Of a DNA stretch of 64,000 nt, positions 9,143 through 18,533 are shown in pieces (position 1 is the first letter of the stretch; each line of letters begins with the position of its first letter). The stretch is taken from NCBI RefSeq assembly GCF_003260975.1, contig NZ_CP030041.1, positions 1,153,001 to 1,217,000 of the forward strand, written 5' to 3'. The position numbers and the translations under genes were made by a program. The stretch comes from Echinicola strongylocentroti (GTDB lineage Bacteria > Bacteroidota > Bacteroidia > Cytophagales > Cyclobacteriaceae). The notes beneath the pieces were generated by a model. That model did not search any database, had not been told where the DNA came from, and saw nothing but the letters and a program-made list of their open reading frames with translations.

Positions 9143-9483
9143 TGCCTTGCTGACTCTTTTTCATTCCTGTCAAAGTAACGGATTTCCGCATTGGTAAACG
9201 GTTTCATAAATTGGGTAATCCAATCCTGCCATTTCTTTTCGCCTACCATGGCTATCTTTTCATAATCTTTAGCATGAGACAAATCCATTTTCGCATCTGC
9301 CCATAAACCCTCTATACTCCAACCGGTGAAGTTTTCCATTTCAAAATACCACCGTACTTTTTTTCCTGTTTTTAATATATTATGAATCAATGGATGGATC
9401 TTTTCCATATCCAGTTCGGTAAGATTTCCATCTGCTTTTGTACAGATAATATTATCTCTTGTCAATTCCAGTATTTGTAGCAT
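9127..9483 (-). CDS. SpoIIAA-like (STAS-type) protein
   Basis: This small cytoplasmic protein of 118 residues has the SpoIIAA-like fold signature: a first strand (LQILELTRDNIICTKADGNL), a helix that starts EKIHPLIHNIL, GKKVRWYFEMENFTGWSIEG, then DWITQFMKPFTNAEIRYF. The family is related to STAS domains and to lipid-binding proteins, and its role in metal clusters is unknown. The 5' end overlaps the CDF gene by 32 bp and the 3' end overlaps nhaA by 16 bp, so the three are tightly coupled. Confidence 0.8.
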   Translation of the reverse strand: MLQILELTRDNIICTKADGNLTELDMEKIHPLIHNILKTGKKVRWYFEMENFTGWSIEGLWADAKMDLSHAKDYEKIAMVGEKKWQDWITQFMKPFTNAEIRYFDRNEKESARQWIGQ

Positions 9484-10387
9484 AGCTTTTTAATTTTTTA
9501 GTAGGTTCTACATGAATATGGACATCAATTATTTGGGGAATGTTTTCAACCAGGCTTTCTTTTACCTTGTGTGCTACCTGGTGTCCTTCATCTACTGACA
9601 GCTTGCCATCTACCCAAATATGAAGGTCAACGTGGAACGCAGGCCCCATTTTTCTGGAATGGCATTGCTCCACTTTTTCAACCTCTGGTATTTGCTCGGC
9701 AAGATGGGTTACCTCCTTATGAAATTCAGGTTCCAGCTCTTCATCTAATAATTCACCAATGGCAGGGCGGCCAATCCCGTAGGCATTGTAAATGATAAAA
9801 GCTGCTGCGATAAGTGCCGCGTAATCATCAGCTACCTCATATCCTTCACCACCCCATAAAGCAATGGATATTCCTATGAATGCCGCTACAGAAGTAATGG
9901 CATCACTTCGATGATGAAAGGCATCTGCTTTTACTGCTCCACTTTGTATTTCTTCGCCAGTTTTCAACACAAAGCGATATAGCAATTCCTTAGTAACCAC
10001 CACTACTACTAAAATAATTAGCGTATATGGTGCCGGAGTTTTATGTGGACTTTGAATATGGGCAATACTGTCTTTTATAATGATAAAGGCTGCCCCCACA
10101 AGTGCCAGTGAAATTCCAAGTGCCACCAAAGCTTCCGCCTTACCGTGCCCATACGGATGGTTTTCATCCGCTGGCTTGGTTGACCATCTCAAGCCTAACC
10201 AAAGCATACCGGAAGTTACCACGTCTGTCCCTGATTCTATTGCGTCAGCTATAAGTGCATAAGAGTGGCCAAAAATTCCTCCCAGAGCCTTTACAATAGC
10301 CAATAGTGCACTCACAACAATACCTGTCAGGGTGGTTTTCAACCCTTTTTCAGAGATAGCATTGGGATTTCTTTTATTTTCCTTCAT
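9452..10387 (-). CDS. cation diffusion facilitator (CDF) metal exporter
   Basis: This 311-residue CDF transporter exports Zn2+, Fe2+, Co2+ or similar ions by proton antiport. It shows the CDF features: GIFGHSYALIADAIESGTDV in helix 2 with the metal-site Asp, AVKADAFHHRSDAITSVAAF in helix 5 (HxxxD site), and a cytoplasmic C-terminal domain with histidines (VEQCHSRKMGPAFHVDLHIWV). The C-terminal VDVHIHVEP is a metal-bridging dimer element in the family. Metal specificity cannot be read directly. It is followed at once by the SpoIIAA-like gene. Confidence 0.9.
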   Translation of the reverse strand: MKENKRNPNAISEKGLKTTLTGIVVSALLAIVKALGGIFGHSYALIADAIESGTDVVTSGMLWLGLRWSTKPADENHPYGHGKAEALVALGISLALVGAAFIIIKDSIAHIQSPHKTPAPYTLIILVVVVVTKELLYRFVLKTGEEIQSGAVKADAFHHRSDAITSVAAFIGISIALWGGEGYEVADDYAALIAAAFIIYNAYGIGRPAIGELLDEELEPEFHKEVTHLAEQIPEVEKVEQCHSRKMGPAFHVDLHIWVDGKLSVDEGHQVAHKVKESLVENIPQIIDVHIHVEPTKKLKSYATNTGIDKR

Positions 10388-10389
10388 TA

Positions 10390-10887
10390 TTATTCATTAA
10401 ATTCAACACAATCTTCTGTCGGTTGATATACTCCCGCCCCTTGCTGATATACCACTGATGCACCCAGATGACCTGCATAGCCTAAGCCAAAGGCTCCTAT
10501 AATCAACAAAATGGTTATTGCATGAACCAATAATTTATTTTTGGAGATGATTTTTAAATACAGTACCCATTCTGTAAACATGGCCGTACTGTATGTAATT
10601 GCTGAGGCATAAGCATACCATTGGTGCTCGCCAAGCATTTGTGGATCGCATATTTTACGAACTACCACATTGTAAGCCAATGACCCTGTGTAAATAGCTA
10701 TCCAAATAGTAACGGTTCCTATCATCAATAAGCCTGCTCGGCAGTATTGCAGGAATTTTCGCTGTTCACCGCTGGCAAAGTAAATAACCAGGCAGACAAG
10801 CGTTGCTAAAAGAAGAAAGGCAATAGGAAAATGAACGGACAGAGGATGCCAGGTTTCTGTCCGCCATATTGATGGAATATCACCCAT
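10390..10887 (-). CDS. DUF2231 membrane protein
   Basis: This is a 165-residue protein with four to five predicted membrane helices. The N-terminal segment HPLSVHFPIAFLLLATLVCL is the DUF2231 signature (a histidine-containing first helix). These proteins often accompany haem-copper or metal transport genes, but no activity is known. Stop and start overlap by one base (TAATG type) with the upstream lipoprotein gene, and the CDF gene follows 2 bp later. Confidence 0.8.
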   Translation of the reverse strand: MGDIPSIWRTETWHPLSVHFPIAFLLLATLVCLVIYFASGEQRKFLQYCRAGLLMIGTVTIWIAIYTGSLAYNVVVRKICDPQMLGEHQWYAYASAITYSTAMFTEWVLYLKIISKNKLLVHAITILLIIGAFGLGYAGHLGASVVYQQGAGVYQPTEDCVEFNE

Positions 10888-11270
10888 TACTCACTAAGAA
10901 TTTCAACATGAATTGGATCCAATCTTTTACCTTTCTTTTCTAATTCCACCTCTACTTTGGTGCCTTCAGAAAGCATATCAAAGGAAACTTCATTTCCATT
11001 TTTTGATAGCTTGGTCTGATCAGTAAAATACAATTCAAGTAGTTTGTCATCGGGAGTCCTGACATATATTTCTTTTTCTTCCGGTTCGACTTCTTCAGCA
11101 ACACCGGTATAGGTTCCTGATTCTACTAAATCAGTCTCTTTGTTTTCTCCACAAGATTGTAGCATTATCACCCCAAAAACCAGGGCGATACTCATCATTA
11201 CTGCTTTTCTCATTTGATTCATCATTTTACTTAGATTTAAATTAAACATTGATTTACTTCTTATTTTCAT
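10887..11270 (-). CDS. small lipoprotein of the metal operon
   Basis: The open frame gives 127 residues, but translation probably begins at an internal Met (11213 or 11222), which puts a signal peptide (MRKAVMMSIALVFG) ahead of the lipobox LQSC. The mature part, about 95 residues, is acidic and contains GTYTGVAEEVEPEEKEIYVR and a C-terminal strand LDPIHVEILSE, suggesting a small beta-barrel domain. It is likely anchored in the membrane facing the periplasm. No family was recognised. It is coupled to the DUF2231 gene, so the pair may work together. Confidence 0.7.
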   Translation of the reverse strand: MKIRSKSMFNLNLSKMMNQMRKAVMMSIALVFGVIMLQSCGENKETDLVESGTYTGVAEEVEPEEKEIYVRTPDDKLLELYFTDQTKLSKNGNEVSFDMLSEGTKVEVELEKKGKRLDPIHVEILSE

Positions 11271-11306
11271 CTCTCTCGTTCCTAGATAATATATGGCCAG
11301 AATTCA

Positions 11307-12104
11307 TCATGTCCTAGCTAACTTCAATATCCTTACAGCCCCTCTCATCACAAAAGCAAAAACAATCCCTCCAATAGCCAAATCAGGCCATTTGCTTTCC
11401 AGCAAATAAACCAATACCCCGGCTAGGATCACTCCTCCATTTACTACAATGTCATTGGAAGTGAATATGGCACTGGCCTGCATATGGGCCTCCTCACTTT
11501 TGGCTTTGTTGATCAGCCAGAGCGAAACCAAGTTGCCAATGAGGGCCAGTACCGATATGATGATCATCCACTGAAAAAGTGGTGTTTCACTTTGGCTAAA
11601 AAACCTCCGTAAGACTTCTGAAAAGCCTAATAGTGCCAATCCCATCTGAAAATAACCACTGATTTTGGCTACCTTTTTTTTGCGAGCCATTGCTGCTCCA
11701 ACAGCAAATAAGCTCAGGCCGTAGACTATGGAGTCTGCCAGCATATCCAGAGAATCAGCCACTAAACCCATAGAGCGGGAAATCCAACCGGTAGTCATTT
11801 CTACAACAAAGAAACCGAAATTGATGCCCAACACACACCAAAGTATTTTTCGCTGTTGAGTATCATCAATAGTAGATGGTAAATCAACATTCTCCTCCGT
11901 TTTTTCCAGCCTCTCGTTAAAGTTCAATGCTGTTATAGCCTGATGGATTTCATCTACTTTTTCGGTATGATAGACTTTTAATTTACGATTAGGTATATCA
12001 AAATCTAAATACTTCACACCATTAAAAGGTTCTAATTTCATGCGGATTATCTGCTCCTCTGAGGGGCAGTCCATTTTGCTGATGTGGAAGGTGGATTTTT
12101 TCAA
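11307..12104 (-). CDS. CDF-type cation transporter with N-terminal HMA-like domain
   Basis: This 265-residue protein joins an HMA-like ferredoxin fold (residues 1-70) to a CDF-type membrane domain. The HMA loop reads KMDCPSEEQ, so only one of the two usual cysteines is kept and a glutamate pair may replace it. The membrane part has the CDF helix-2 site (GLVADSLDMLADSIVYGLSL) and a second acidic site (ASAIFTSNDIVVNGGVI). It ends soon after the last helix and lacks the CDF cytoplasmic C-terminal domain, so the HMA domain may be the metal sensor. Export of a divalent metal is likely. Confidence 0.8.
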   Translation of the reverse strand: MKKSTFHISKMDCPSEEQIIRMKLEPFNGVKYLDFDIPNRKLKVYHTEKVDEIHQAITALNFNERLEKTEENVDLPSTIDDTQQRKILWCVLGINFGFFVVEMTTGWISRSMGLVADSLDMLADSIVYGLSLFAVGAAMARKKKVAKISGYFQMGLALLGFSEVLRRFFSQSETPLFQWMIIISVLALIGNLVSLWLINKAKSEEAHMQASAIFTSNDIVVNGGVILAGVLVYLLESKWPDLAIGGIVFAFVMRGAVRILKLART

Positions 12105-12154
12105 AATATGTAGTTAAACTTTTGGGTTTTGATGAATATCCTAAATGCAAACTG

Positions 12155-12595
12155 TTATAGACTTTCAATAACTGCTTTTAACTTTGACTGAATTTCTTCA
12201 GCAATGCCTTCCAGATCTTTATTCTCTACGGCCTGCATAGATGCTACCGGATCCACTGCTGCTATTTCTACGCTATCATCGCTTTGTTGGACGATTACAT
12301 TGCAGGGCAGCATTGCCCCAATTTTATCTTCGGCTAATAATGCCTTGTGTGCGAAGGGCGGATTACATGCACCGAGAATCTTGTAAGGACGAAAATCTTC
12401 ATCCAGCTTTTTCTTCAGAGTTTCTTTTACATCAATTTCAGTAAGGATACCGAACCCTTCCTCTTTCAGAGTCTCTGTTACTTTTTGAATCGCTTCTTCG
12501 AAGCTTATATTTTCCAATGTTTTTTCGTGATAATATGTCATGTGTGTCATATTTTTTGTTATCATTGTTTTCATTATATGAATTTTGCTCAGCAA
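12155..12595 (-). CDS. DUF302 family protein
   Basis: This cytoplasmic protein of up to 146 residues has the DUF302 core: a helix SFEEAIQKVTETLKEEGFGI, then ILTEIDVKETLKKKLDEDF and the signature YKILGACNPPFAHKAL with MLPCNVIVQQ. DUF302 domains are common in metal and sulfur gene clusters, and the conserved cysteine pair (GAC, LPC) may bind metal or a thiol. Four in-frame Met codons lie near the start, and MTYYHEKTL (start 12541) aligns best with the domain. Function unknown. Confidence 0.8.
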   Translation of the reverse strand: MLSKIHIMKTMITKNMTHMTYYHEKTLENISFEEAIQKVTETLKEEGFGILTEIDVKETLKKKLDEDFRPYKILGACNPPFAHKALLAEDKIGAMLPCNVIVQQSDDSVEIAAVDPVASMQAVENKDLEGIAEEIQSKLKAVIESL

Positions 12596-12676
12596 AGTCC
12601 GTAACTATTGTTACAAGGTGAAGAACCCTGTCCAGCTAATGAAAGCAGTTGACTATGTCTTCAATTTTCACCGATT

Positions 12677-15178
12677 CTACTTTTTATAAGCCAACAACCT
12701 CAATGCATTAAATACTACTACCAAAGTAGAACCTTCATGGATGAGTACGGCAGGACCTATAGTTGCAATACCAGAAATTGTCAGTGGAATTAAAATACCT
12801 ACAATTCCCAGACTTATCCACAGGTTTTGTTTGATGATACTCTTAGCATTTCTGCTCAGTGCGATGGCAAAAGGCAGTGTTTCCAGCTTATCGGCCATCA
12901 GGGCAATATCGGCTGTTTCCAGGGCCACATCACTGCCTGCTGCCCCCATGGCAATCCCCACAGTACTATTGGCCATGGCCGGTGCGTCATTTACGCCATC
13001 ACCCACCATCGCCACTTTGGATTCATTTTTTTTGAGCTTTTTAATCGCTTCTACCTTTTCTTCCGGCAGCAAGCTGCCCCAGGCATCCGTGAGACCGATC
13101 TCTTTGGCCACTGCATCGGCTACTTTCTGGTTATCACCCGTAAGCATGATCATACGCTTGATACCAATCTTTTTGAGCTGCTCCAGGGTATTTTTAGCTT
13201 CCTTTCTGGGCGTATCCATCAGGGCAATGATACCAATGTAGTGGTCATTCTGACGGATCAGCATTGTGGTATTTCCATCTGATTCCAGTGACTTAACCTT
13301 TTCTTCCGTTTCCTTCTCTGGCTTATTGTCATCCAGGGATTCAAACAGGTCCAGATTGCCGATGTATACTTTGTCATCACCCAAGGTAGCCTTAATCCCC
13401 TTACCAAGCACCGCTTCCAGGTCTTTCGCATCAGGCACATCAGCACCATCCAATCGCTCTTTCCCATCCCGTACCACGGCTTTTGCCAGGGGGTGGTCGC
13501 TCAGGCTTTCTACAGCTACTGCTATTTTCAACAGTTCGTCCTCTTTTACATCACCTACAGCAACTACTTCAGTGAGCTTAGGCTTTCCTTCTGTTAATGT
13601 TCCGGTTTTATCAAAAGCCAGGGCGGTGAGTACACCCAAATCTTCCAACGGACGGCCGCCCTTGATAAGCACCCCGCTTTTGGCTGCCCGGGCTACTCCA
13701 CTTAGCACTGCACTAGGGGTCGCAATGGCCAAAGCGCAAGGGCTGGCAGCCACCAATACAGCCATTGCACGGTAGAAGCTTTCGCTAAAACTTTCATCAA
13801 TGACCAGAAAAGCAAAATTGAGCAACACGACCAGTACCAATACAGAAGGCACAAAATATTTCTCAAATTTATCAGTAAGGCGCTGTGTAGGTGATTTCTG
13901 GGTCTGGGCTTCATTCACCAGTTTCACCAGGCGGGAGAGCGTAGAGTCCTTTGCTACTTTAATCACTTTGATTTCCAGCGTATTGTTGCCATTTATGGTA
14001 CCCGAAAATGCACGGTTCTCATCTTTGATATCATCTTCCTGTGACCAGTCTTTATCGGGATTATCCACCGGTTCTTTATCTACCGGCACACTTTCCCCGG
14101 TGATAGGCGCCTGATTCACGCTACTTTGTCCACTAATTACCACCCCATCAGCAGAAATCTTACTGTTGGGCTTCACCACAATGATGTCACCAATGCTCAA
14201 TTCCTCAATACCGACTTCTTCGGTCTTACCATTTCTCTTGAGCAATGCCGTTTTAGGAGCGAGTTCTGCCAAAGCAGCAATGGATTTACGGGCTTTGTTC
14301 ATGGCGTAGTGTTCCAGTGCATGGCCCATGCTGAACAGGAATAACAATAAGGCGCCTTCCGCCCATTCGCCAAGAATAGCCGCTCCAATGGCAGCCACGA
14401 GCATCAGGAAATCAATTTCAAAGCCTCCTTTGGCCACTGTTTGAATGGCTTCTTTGGCTGTAAAATAGCCGCCAAAGAAATAAGCTCCGATATAAAGTGA
14501 AAGACTTACCCAGGAAGGCACAGCTTCGATATAAGTAAGCCCAAAGCCAATACCTAATAATGCTCCGCAGATAATGGAAAAGATCAACTCTGTATTTTTA
14601 CCGAAAATACCGCCATGCGAATGATCATGATCTTCACCTTCCTCATGGACATGTTCCTTATTACCTTCCTTTTGATCTTCGCCTTTTTCAGTTTCTTTTA
14701 CCTGCTCAAGAAAACGTTCAGCACTCACCTGCGTATCGGGCATATCAAGCCCGTCTTTTCTCAGGGCTTTCAGGATTTCGGCTTCATCTGTTTTGGCGGT
14801 ATCATACTCTACCCGCACCATGCCTGATGCCGATACAGAGGCTTCCATAATACCCGCTATACCTCGGAGACCACGCTCAATGTTACGAGCATGGCGTGTA
14901 TGACGAATACCATCTACTTCTATGAGTTTATGTCCAAATTTTCGTGTGATTTCTGCCCCGGTTTGCTCGGCCAGCGACTGAATGCGGTCTATAGAGATCA
15001 ACTCAGGGTCGTAGTGAAAGCATAGCTGGGGTACGCCATTGTCTGTTTCGTCTGCTATATGCACTTTTTCCAATCCCTCTTTGTTTTTAAGACGCTCGAT
15101 GAGTTTTGCCACACATTGGTCCTTCTCATCGGGGACTTCTGGCAGGAGGAGCGGTATTTTTATTTGTAGTTTTTTCAT
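12677..15178 (-). CDS. P1B-4-type metal-transporting ATPase (Co/Zn/Fe class)
   Basis: This 833-residue P-type ATPase has an extended N-terminus with two HMA-like folds that lack CxxC (about residues 1-75 and 78-150), then a His/Asp-rich linker (EEGEDHDHSHGG). The metal site is SPC (AASPCALAIATPSAV, about residue 481) instead of CPC, and the last helix carries HEGSTLVVVFNALRLL. Both features define the P1B-4 (CoaT/CtpD) group, which exports Co2+, Fe2+ or Zn2+. Catalytic motifs DKTGTLT (about 527) and GDGVNDAPAM (about 725) are intact. The start overlap of 4 bp with the MgtC gene stop suggests co-translation. Confidence 0.9.
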   Translation of the reverse strand: MKKLQIKIPLLLPEVPDEKDQCVAKLIERLKNKEGLEKVHIADETDNGVPQLCFHYDPELISIDRIQSLAEQTGAEITRKFGHKLIEVDGIRHTRHARNIERGLRGIAGIMEASVSASGMVRVEYDTAKTDEAEILKALRKDGLDMPDTQVSAERFLEQVKETEKGEDQKEGNKEHVHEEGEDHDHSHGGIFGKNTELIFSIICGALLGIGFGLTYIEAVPSWVSLSLYIGAYFFGGYFTAKEAIQTVAKGGFEIDFLMLVAAIGAAILGEWAEGALLLFLFSMGHALEHYAMNKARKSIAALAELAPKTALLKRNGKTEEVGIEELSIGDIIVVKPNSKISADGVVISGQSSVNQAPITGESVPVDKEPVDNPDKDWSQEDDIKDENRAFSGTINGNNTLEIKVIKVAKDSTLSRLVKLVNEAQTQKSPTQRLTDKFEKYFVPSVLVLVVLLNFAFLVIDESFSESFYRAMAVLVAASPCALAIATPSAVLSGVARAAKSGVLIKGGRPLEDLGVLTALAFDKTGTLTEGKPKLTEVVAVGDVKEDELLKIAVAVESLSDHPLAKAVVRDGKERLDGADVPDAKDLEAVLGKGIKATLGDDKVYIGNLDLFESLDDNKPEKETEEKVKSLESDGNTTMLIRQNDHYIGIIALMDTPRKEAKNTLEQLKKIGIKRMIMLTGDNQKVADAVAKEIGLTDAWGSLLPEEKVEAIKKLKKNESKVAMVGDGVNDAPAMANSTVGIAMGAAGSDVALETADIALMADKLETLPFAIALSRNAKSIIKQNLWISLGIVGILIPLTISGIATIGPAVLIHEGSTLVVVFNALRLLAYKK

Positions 15179-15603
15179 TTTCTAATATTTTTCTTTTTTA
15201 AAAAAGGGAAATGCTGTGAAATCAATAATAGAATAAGCAAAGCGGATGTGACACTCACGATAAGGTACATGCCATATCCAATAGCAATTCCTACAGCAGC
15301 AGTGACCCAAATAGTAGCTGCGGTTGTCAAACCTGAAATGAAATTTTTGGATCCATCTCTGAAAATAATACCCGCCCCCAGGAAGCCAATGCCTGAAACA
15401 ATATTGGCAACAATTCGGGTCTGATCTGCAACTTCAATGTGGGAGTTGATAATTGTGACTAAAGCCGCACCCAGGCAAACGGCAGCATACGTTCTGATTC
15501 CTGCGGCATGCCCGTCAATTTCCCTGTCGAGTCCTATCAAAACACCAAGTACCAGGGCAACAAGTAGTCTGGGTATGAGCGTTATTTCAGTTTGAAAATC
15601 CAT
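15175..15603 (-). CDS. MgtC/SapB family membrane protein
   Basis: This 142-residue protein has the MgtC N-terminal membrane domain: RLLVALVLGVLIGLDREIDG, GIRTYAAVCLGAALVTII and GIGFLGAGIIFRDGS are the hallmark blocks. It lacks the C-terminal ACT-like domain of virulence-type MgtC, as do many environmental homologues. Related proteins affect magnesium homeostasis and F-type ATP synthase. Here it precedes, and overlaps by 4 bp, the P1B-4 ATPase, which points to a role in divalent ion balance. Confidence 0.88.
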   Translation of the reverse strand: MDFQTEITLIPRLLVALVLGVLIGLDREIDGHAAGIRTYAAVCLGAALVTIINSHIEVADQTRIVANIVSGIGFLGAGIIFRDGSKNFISGLTTAATIWVTAAVGIAIGYGMYLIVSVTSALLILLLISQHFPFLKKKNIRK

Positions 15604-15618
15604 TGTTAATATTTTGTG

Positions 15619-16509
15619 TTATAAAACATAATAGTCTGTCGGTTTTTTCTTTTCAGGAACATCCGTTTCTCCAATCATTTGCTTGATGTTTATTTCTATC
15701 GTTTCCGCCAGGTCTGTCATGGGCGTGTCCAAAGGCTGGTTCTCAAAAGGATCCTGCATGAGAATGGAGTTTTTTTCGATGGCAATAAAAATGATCGGTA
15801 TACCAATAGTCAGGCCTATTTCTACTGCCAGGTATTCATCTGATAAGCCAAACGGTAGCATGGTAGCAAACACATAAATGATCAAATGGATCAACAGGCT
15901 GTGTGCTTTGGGGAAGACCGTGTTTTTTATGCGTTCGCACTTGCCCATAGAATCACATAACCTGGCGATGGTGCTATCGATTTGCACCTGCTGAAAATCA
16001 TTAACCATCTTTTTTTTCTTTGCCTTCAGTAAGGTTTCAGAATGTTCTGACAATAAAGCATTTGGAATATTAAAAGCTTCGGTCTTATTGGATTCTTTAT
16101 ATTTAATGACCCTGTGGGAAAAAGGTAGTTTTCTTAGTGATTCCCCAAGCGCATAGCACCAAATGATCTGACGATTGGCCATTTCCGCAACCAGGGCTTC
16201 ATAGCTATCGTTGCCTCTTTTAAAAAATGAAACACACTGCCGAACCAGTGTCCTGGAATCGTTTACAATAGCACCCCATATAATACGGGCTTCCCACCAC
16301 CGCTCATAGGCTTGATTGGTTCGGAAACCCAACAGTAAGGCTACCGCAGTACCAAAAACAGCAGTGACGCCAATAGGAACCGAAATTTTGTCAAGAAATC
16401 CGTATTGATCGAAAATACCTACCACGACCGCATAGGAGGAGATAAGTACAATATCAACCTTAATGGTTTTGATAAAGTCAAGTATGGATATTCTTTTATT
16501 TAAGAGCAT
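15619..16509 (-). CDS. bestrophin family ion channel
   Basis: This 296-residue membrane protein has the bestrophin/UPF0187 signatures: SVPIGVTAVFGTAVALLLGF, RTNQAYERWWEARIIWGAIV and a C-terminal membrane pair ending in a cytoplasmic segment with NQPLDTPMTDLAETIEINIK. Bacterial bestrophins form pentameric channels for cations (Na+) or anions. It starts 1 bp after the FTR1 gene stop, so it probably belongs to the same transcript. The gene has normal length. Confidence 0.88.
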   Translation of the reverse strand: MLLNKRISILDFIKTIKVDIVLISSYAVVVGIFDQYGFLDKISVPIGVTAVFGTAVALLLGFRTNQAYERWWEARIIWGAIVNDSRTLVRQCVSFFKRGNDSYEALVAEMANRQIIWCYALGESLRKLPFSHRVIKYKESNKTEAFNIPNALLSEHSETLLKAKKKKMVNDFQQVQIDSTIARLCDSMGKCERIKNTVFPKAHSLLIHLIIYVFATMLPFGLSDEYLAVEIGLTIGIPIIFIAIEKNSILMQDPFENQPLDTPMTDLAETIEINIKQMIGETDVPEKKKPTDYYVL

Positions 16510-16510
16510 T

Positions 16511-18466
16511 TTAATTCAGTTTTGTTGATCTGATTTTGGTTTTATGGTTACTCCAAAAATAGAGCAACAGCATGAGCACCAGCAGCGCTACTTGTGCCGC
16601 TACTGTTTCAATAGTGGGATATATCCCCAGCAAATCTACACTCACCGATACAGGAAAACCGGTAACGGATAGCCAGCCGGCTTCCTGAATGGAATGAACG
16701 CCTTTACCGATCAGAATTAATGCCAGTAAGGTAATTGCCCAGGCCGAATAGCGAAACAACTGCCGAACAGGTATCTTCTTTGAATACCTTACAAACAGGA
16801 CAGCAAACAGGGAGATCATTACAAAAGCAGCCAAAACCCCCAATCCAATAGATGATTGATGAGCCGGTTGTGTTTCCAGGCTGATAGCCTGTAAAAACAA
16901 TATGGATTCAAAGGCCTCACGAAACACAACCATAAAGGAGAAAAAAGCAATACCAAACATCTTGTCTTTTTTTAGTTGCTTGCCTATTTTTTCTTCGATA
17001 AACTTTTTCCATTTTTTGGCATGTGAGTGGTCATGCAGCCAGAACCCAACGAAAGCCAGGACGATCACTGCCACCAGCGAGATCATTCCTTCCATGATCT
17101 CCCGGTTTTTACCACTTATACCAATCACCCAATCGGAGAAAAACCATCCGGCCACTCCTAACAGTATGGCGGTTATCCACCCTCCGTGCACCCAGGGTAT
17201 AGCCTTTTTTAGTCCTGATGAACGAATGAGGGCCAGGATGAGGGCCAGGATCAAAAATGCTTCCAGCCCCTCTCGCAACATAATGGAAGCTGACAGTGCG
17301 AAGGATACCCAATAATTAAGTTTTTTGTCCTGCATGAGTTCCTCTGCCTGCCCCAGCATGGCAAGGCCATTGTCAATTTCCTTCTCAACTTGTGCTTTAT
17401 CACCTTTATTTTCGATTACCTCACGAATCTTAAACATTTGCTGCTCCAGGCGGGCTGTAAAAGCAGGGGCATTGGCCTTTAGTCTTGCCTCCGAAGGCTC
17501 GATACCCTCCAGGTAAGCTGCCAGGGCATCTTCACGTGCAGAGGAGTAGCTGCCGGATGTATAATTTTGCAAGGCACTTTTTAAATAATTTCTTGCTTTA
17601 TCAAGCGAATATTTTTGTGCATTATCCCCGGGAGATTGTGTTCTCAGTGCAGTTAACAACAGCTCTTTGTCAGCGCTATCATTATTGCTCAGCCGTTTGA
17701 CCAATTCCACATCAGAGAGGGTAGCCACCTCCTCTAAATTCACTGTATTGTTTGCCCGATCAAACTTCTGTTGCAGCTCGCTATTTTTGTCAGCTTGAGG
17801 TGTAAAGCGGAGGGCTTTTATATAAAATGCCAAATCCCAAATCTCTTTATCGGATAAGGTGGCAAAACTCTGCATGGCAGTGCCTTCCACACCCAGTTTT
17901 ATAGTGTTATATGCCTGAAAGGACGAGATTTCCTGCATCAGGGTATCGTTGAGAAAATTGGTAGGAGCTGGTTTTAAGCCAGCTGCCAACTTACCGTCTC
18001 CCGCTCCATTCACTCCATGGCAGGAAGTACAATTCTGTACATATAAGCTTTTTCCGTTTTTGAGATCAGGCCATATCAGGGGAGCCGTTTTAAGACCGGT
18101 AGTTTTGATAATATCTTGTCTGGTCTGCTGGGCTAAGTTATAAATACTTTGATGCGGAGCTTTTTTTTCTATCTGCTTACCTAATTCTTTTAACTGCGAC
18201 AGCATACGGAGTTTATCATCCTGTGGCAGCTTACTTTCTTCAATGAGTACATACACTTTGTCACTGAATTCCTGCATTTCTGCAAACTCGCCTTCGTCTA
18301 TTACTTCGCCATTTTGCACTGCTGCGGTATAATCCCTTGAAATGTAGTCCAGCAAATGAATGCTAGTTCGCAGGTTGCTATCATCCTGGCTTGCCATTGC
18401 GTTGTATGGAAAAATGCAAAGCAGTACACCTACCGTAAAAATTGTATATAATGAGTTTCTTATCAT
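16511..18466 (-). CDS. cytochrome c / FTR1-family iron permease fusion
   Basis: This 651-residue protein has a Sec signal peptide (SLYTIFTVGVLLCIFPYNAM), a periplasmic region with a c-type haem site (CTSCHG, about residue 148, with downstream axial Met candidates such as GTAMQSF), a helical linker and a C-terminal FTR1 domain of seven membrane helices. The iron-binding REGLE motif is at about 397 (LREGLEAFLILALI) and a second REAFES motif at about 516. FTR1 proteins import Fe3+ coupled to a partner redox protein. Having the cytochrome on the same chain suggests self-contained electron transfer at the periplasmic face. Export of iron has also been proposed for some relatives. Confidence 0.9.
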   Translation of the reverse strand: MIRNSLYTIFTVGVLLCIFPYNAMASQDDSNLRTSIHLLDYISRDYTAAVQNGEVIDEGEFAEMQEFSDKVYVLIEESKLPQDDKLRMLSQLKELGKQIEKKAPHQSIYNLAQQTRQDIIKTTGLKTAPLIWPDLKNGKSLYVQNCTSCHGVNGAGDGKLAAGLKPAPTNFLNDTLMQEISSFQAYNTIKLGVEGTAMQSFATLSDKEIWDLAFYIKALRFTPQADKNSELQQKFDRANNTVNLEEVATLSDVELVKRLSNNDSADKELLLTALRTQSPGDNAQKYSLDKARNYLKSALQNYTSGSYSSAREDALAAYLEGIEPSEARLKANAPAFTARLEQQMFKIREVIENKGDKAQVEKEIDNGLAMLGQAEELMQDKKLNYWVSFALSASIMLREGLEAFLILALILALIRSSGLKKAIPWVHGGWITAILLGVAGWFFSDWVIGISGKNREIMEGMISLVAVIVLAFVGFWLHDHSHAKKWKKFIEEKIGKQLKKDKMFGIAFFSFMVVFREAFESILFLQAISLETQPAHQSSIGLGVLAAFVMISLFAVLFVRYSKKIPVRQLFRYSAWAITLLALILIGKGVHSIQEAGWLSVTGFPVSVSVDLLGIYPTIETVAAQVALLVLMLLLYFWSNHKTKIRSTKLN

Positions 18467-18467
18467 T

Positions 18468-18533
18468 TCTATTTAGTCCTTTAAAACCTCTCTAATTACA
18501 TTTAGCTATCTATTAAACACACTACAATTTGGT
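18468..18533. repeat. duplicated 3' flank of the cadA-type ATPase genes (copy 2)
   Basis: This segment is nearly identical to the stretch at 4210-4280 behind the broken ATPase gene. The differences are a few substitutions and a short indel. Here it separates the intact ATPase from the FTR1 gene. It marks the extent of the ATPase duplication on its 3' side. Confidence 0.75.
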
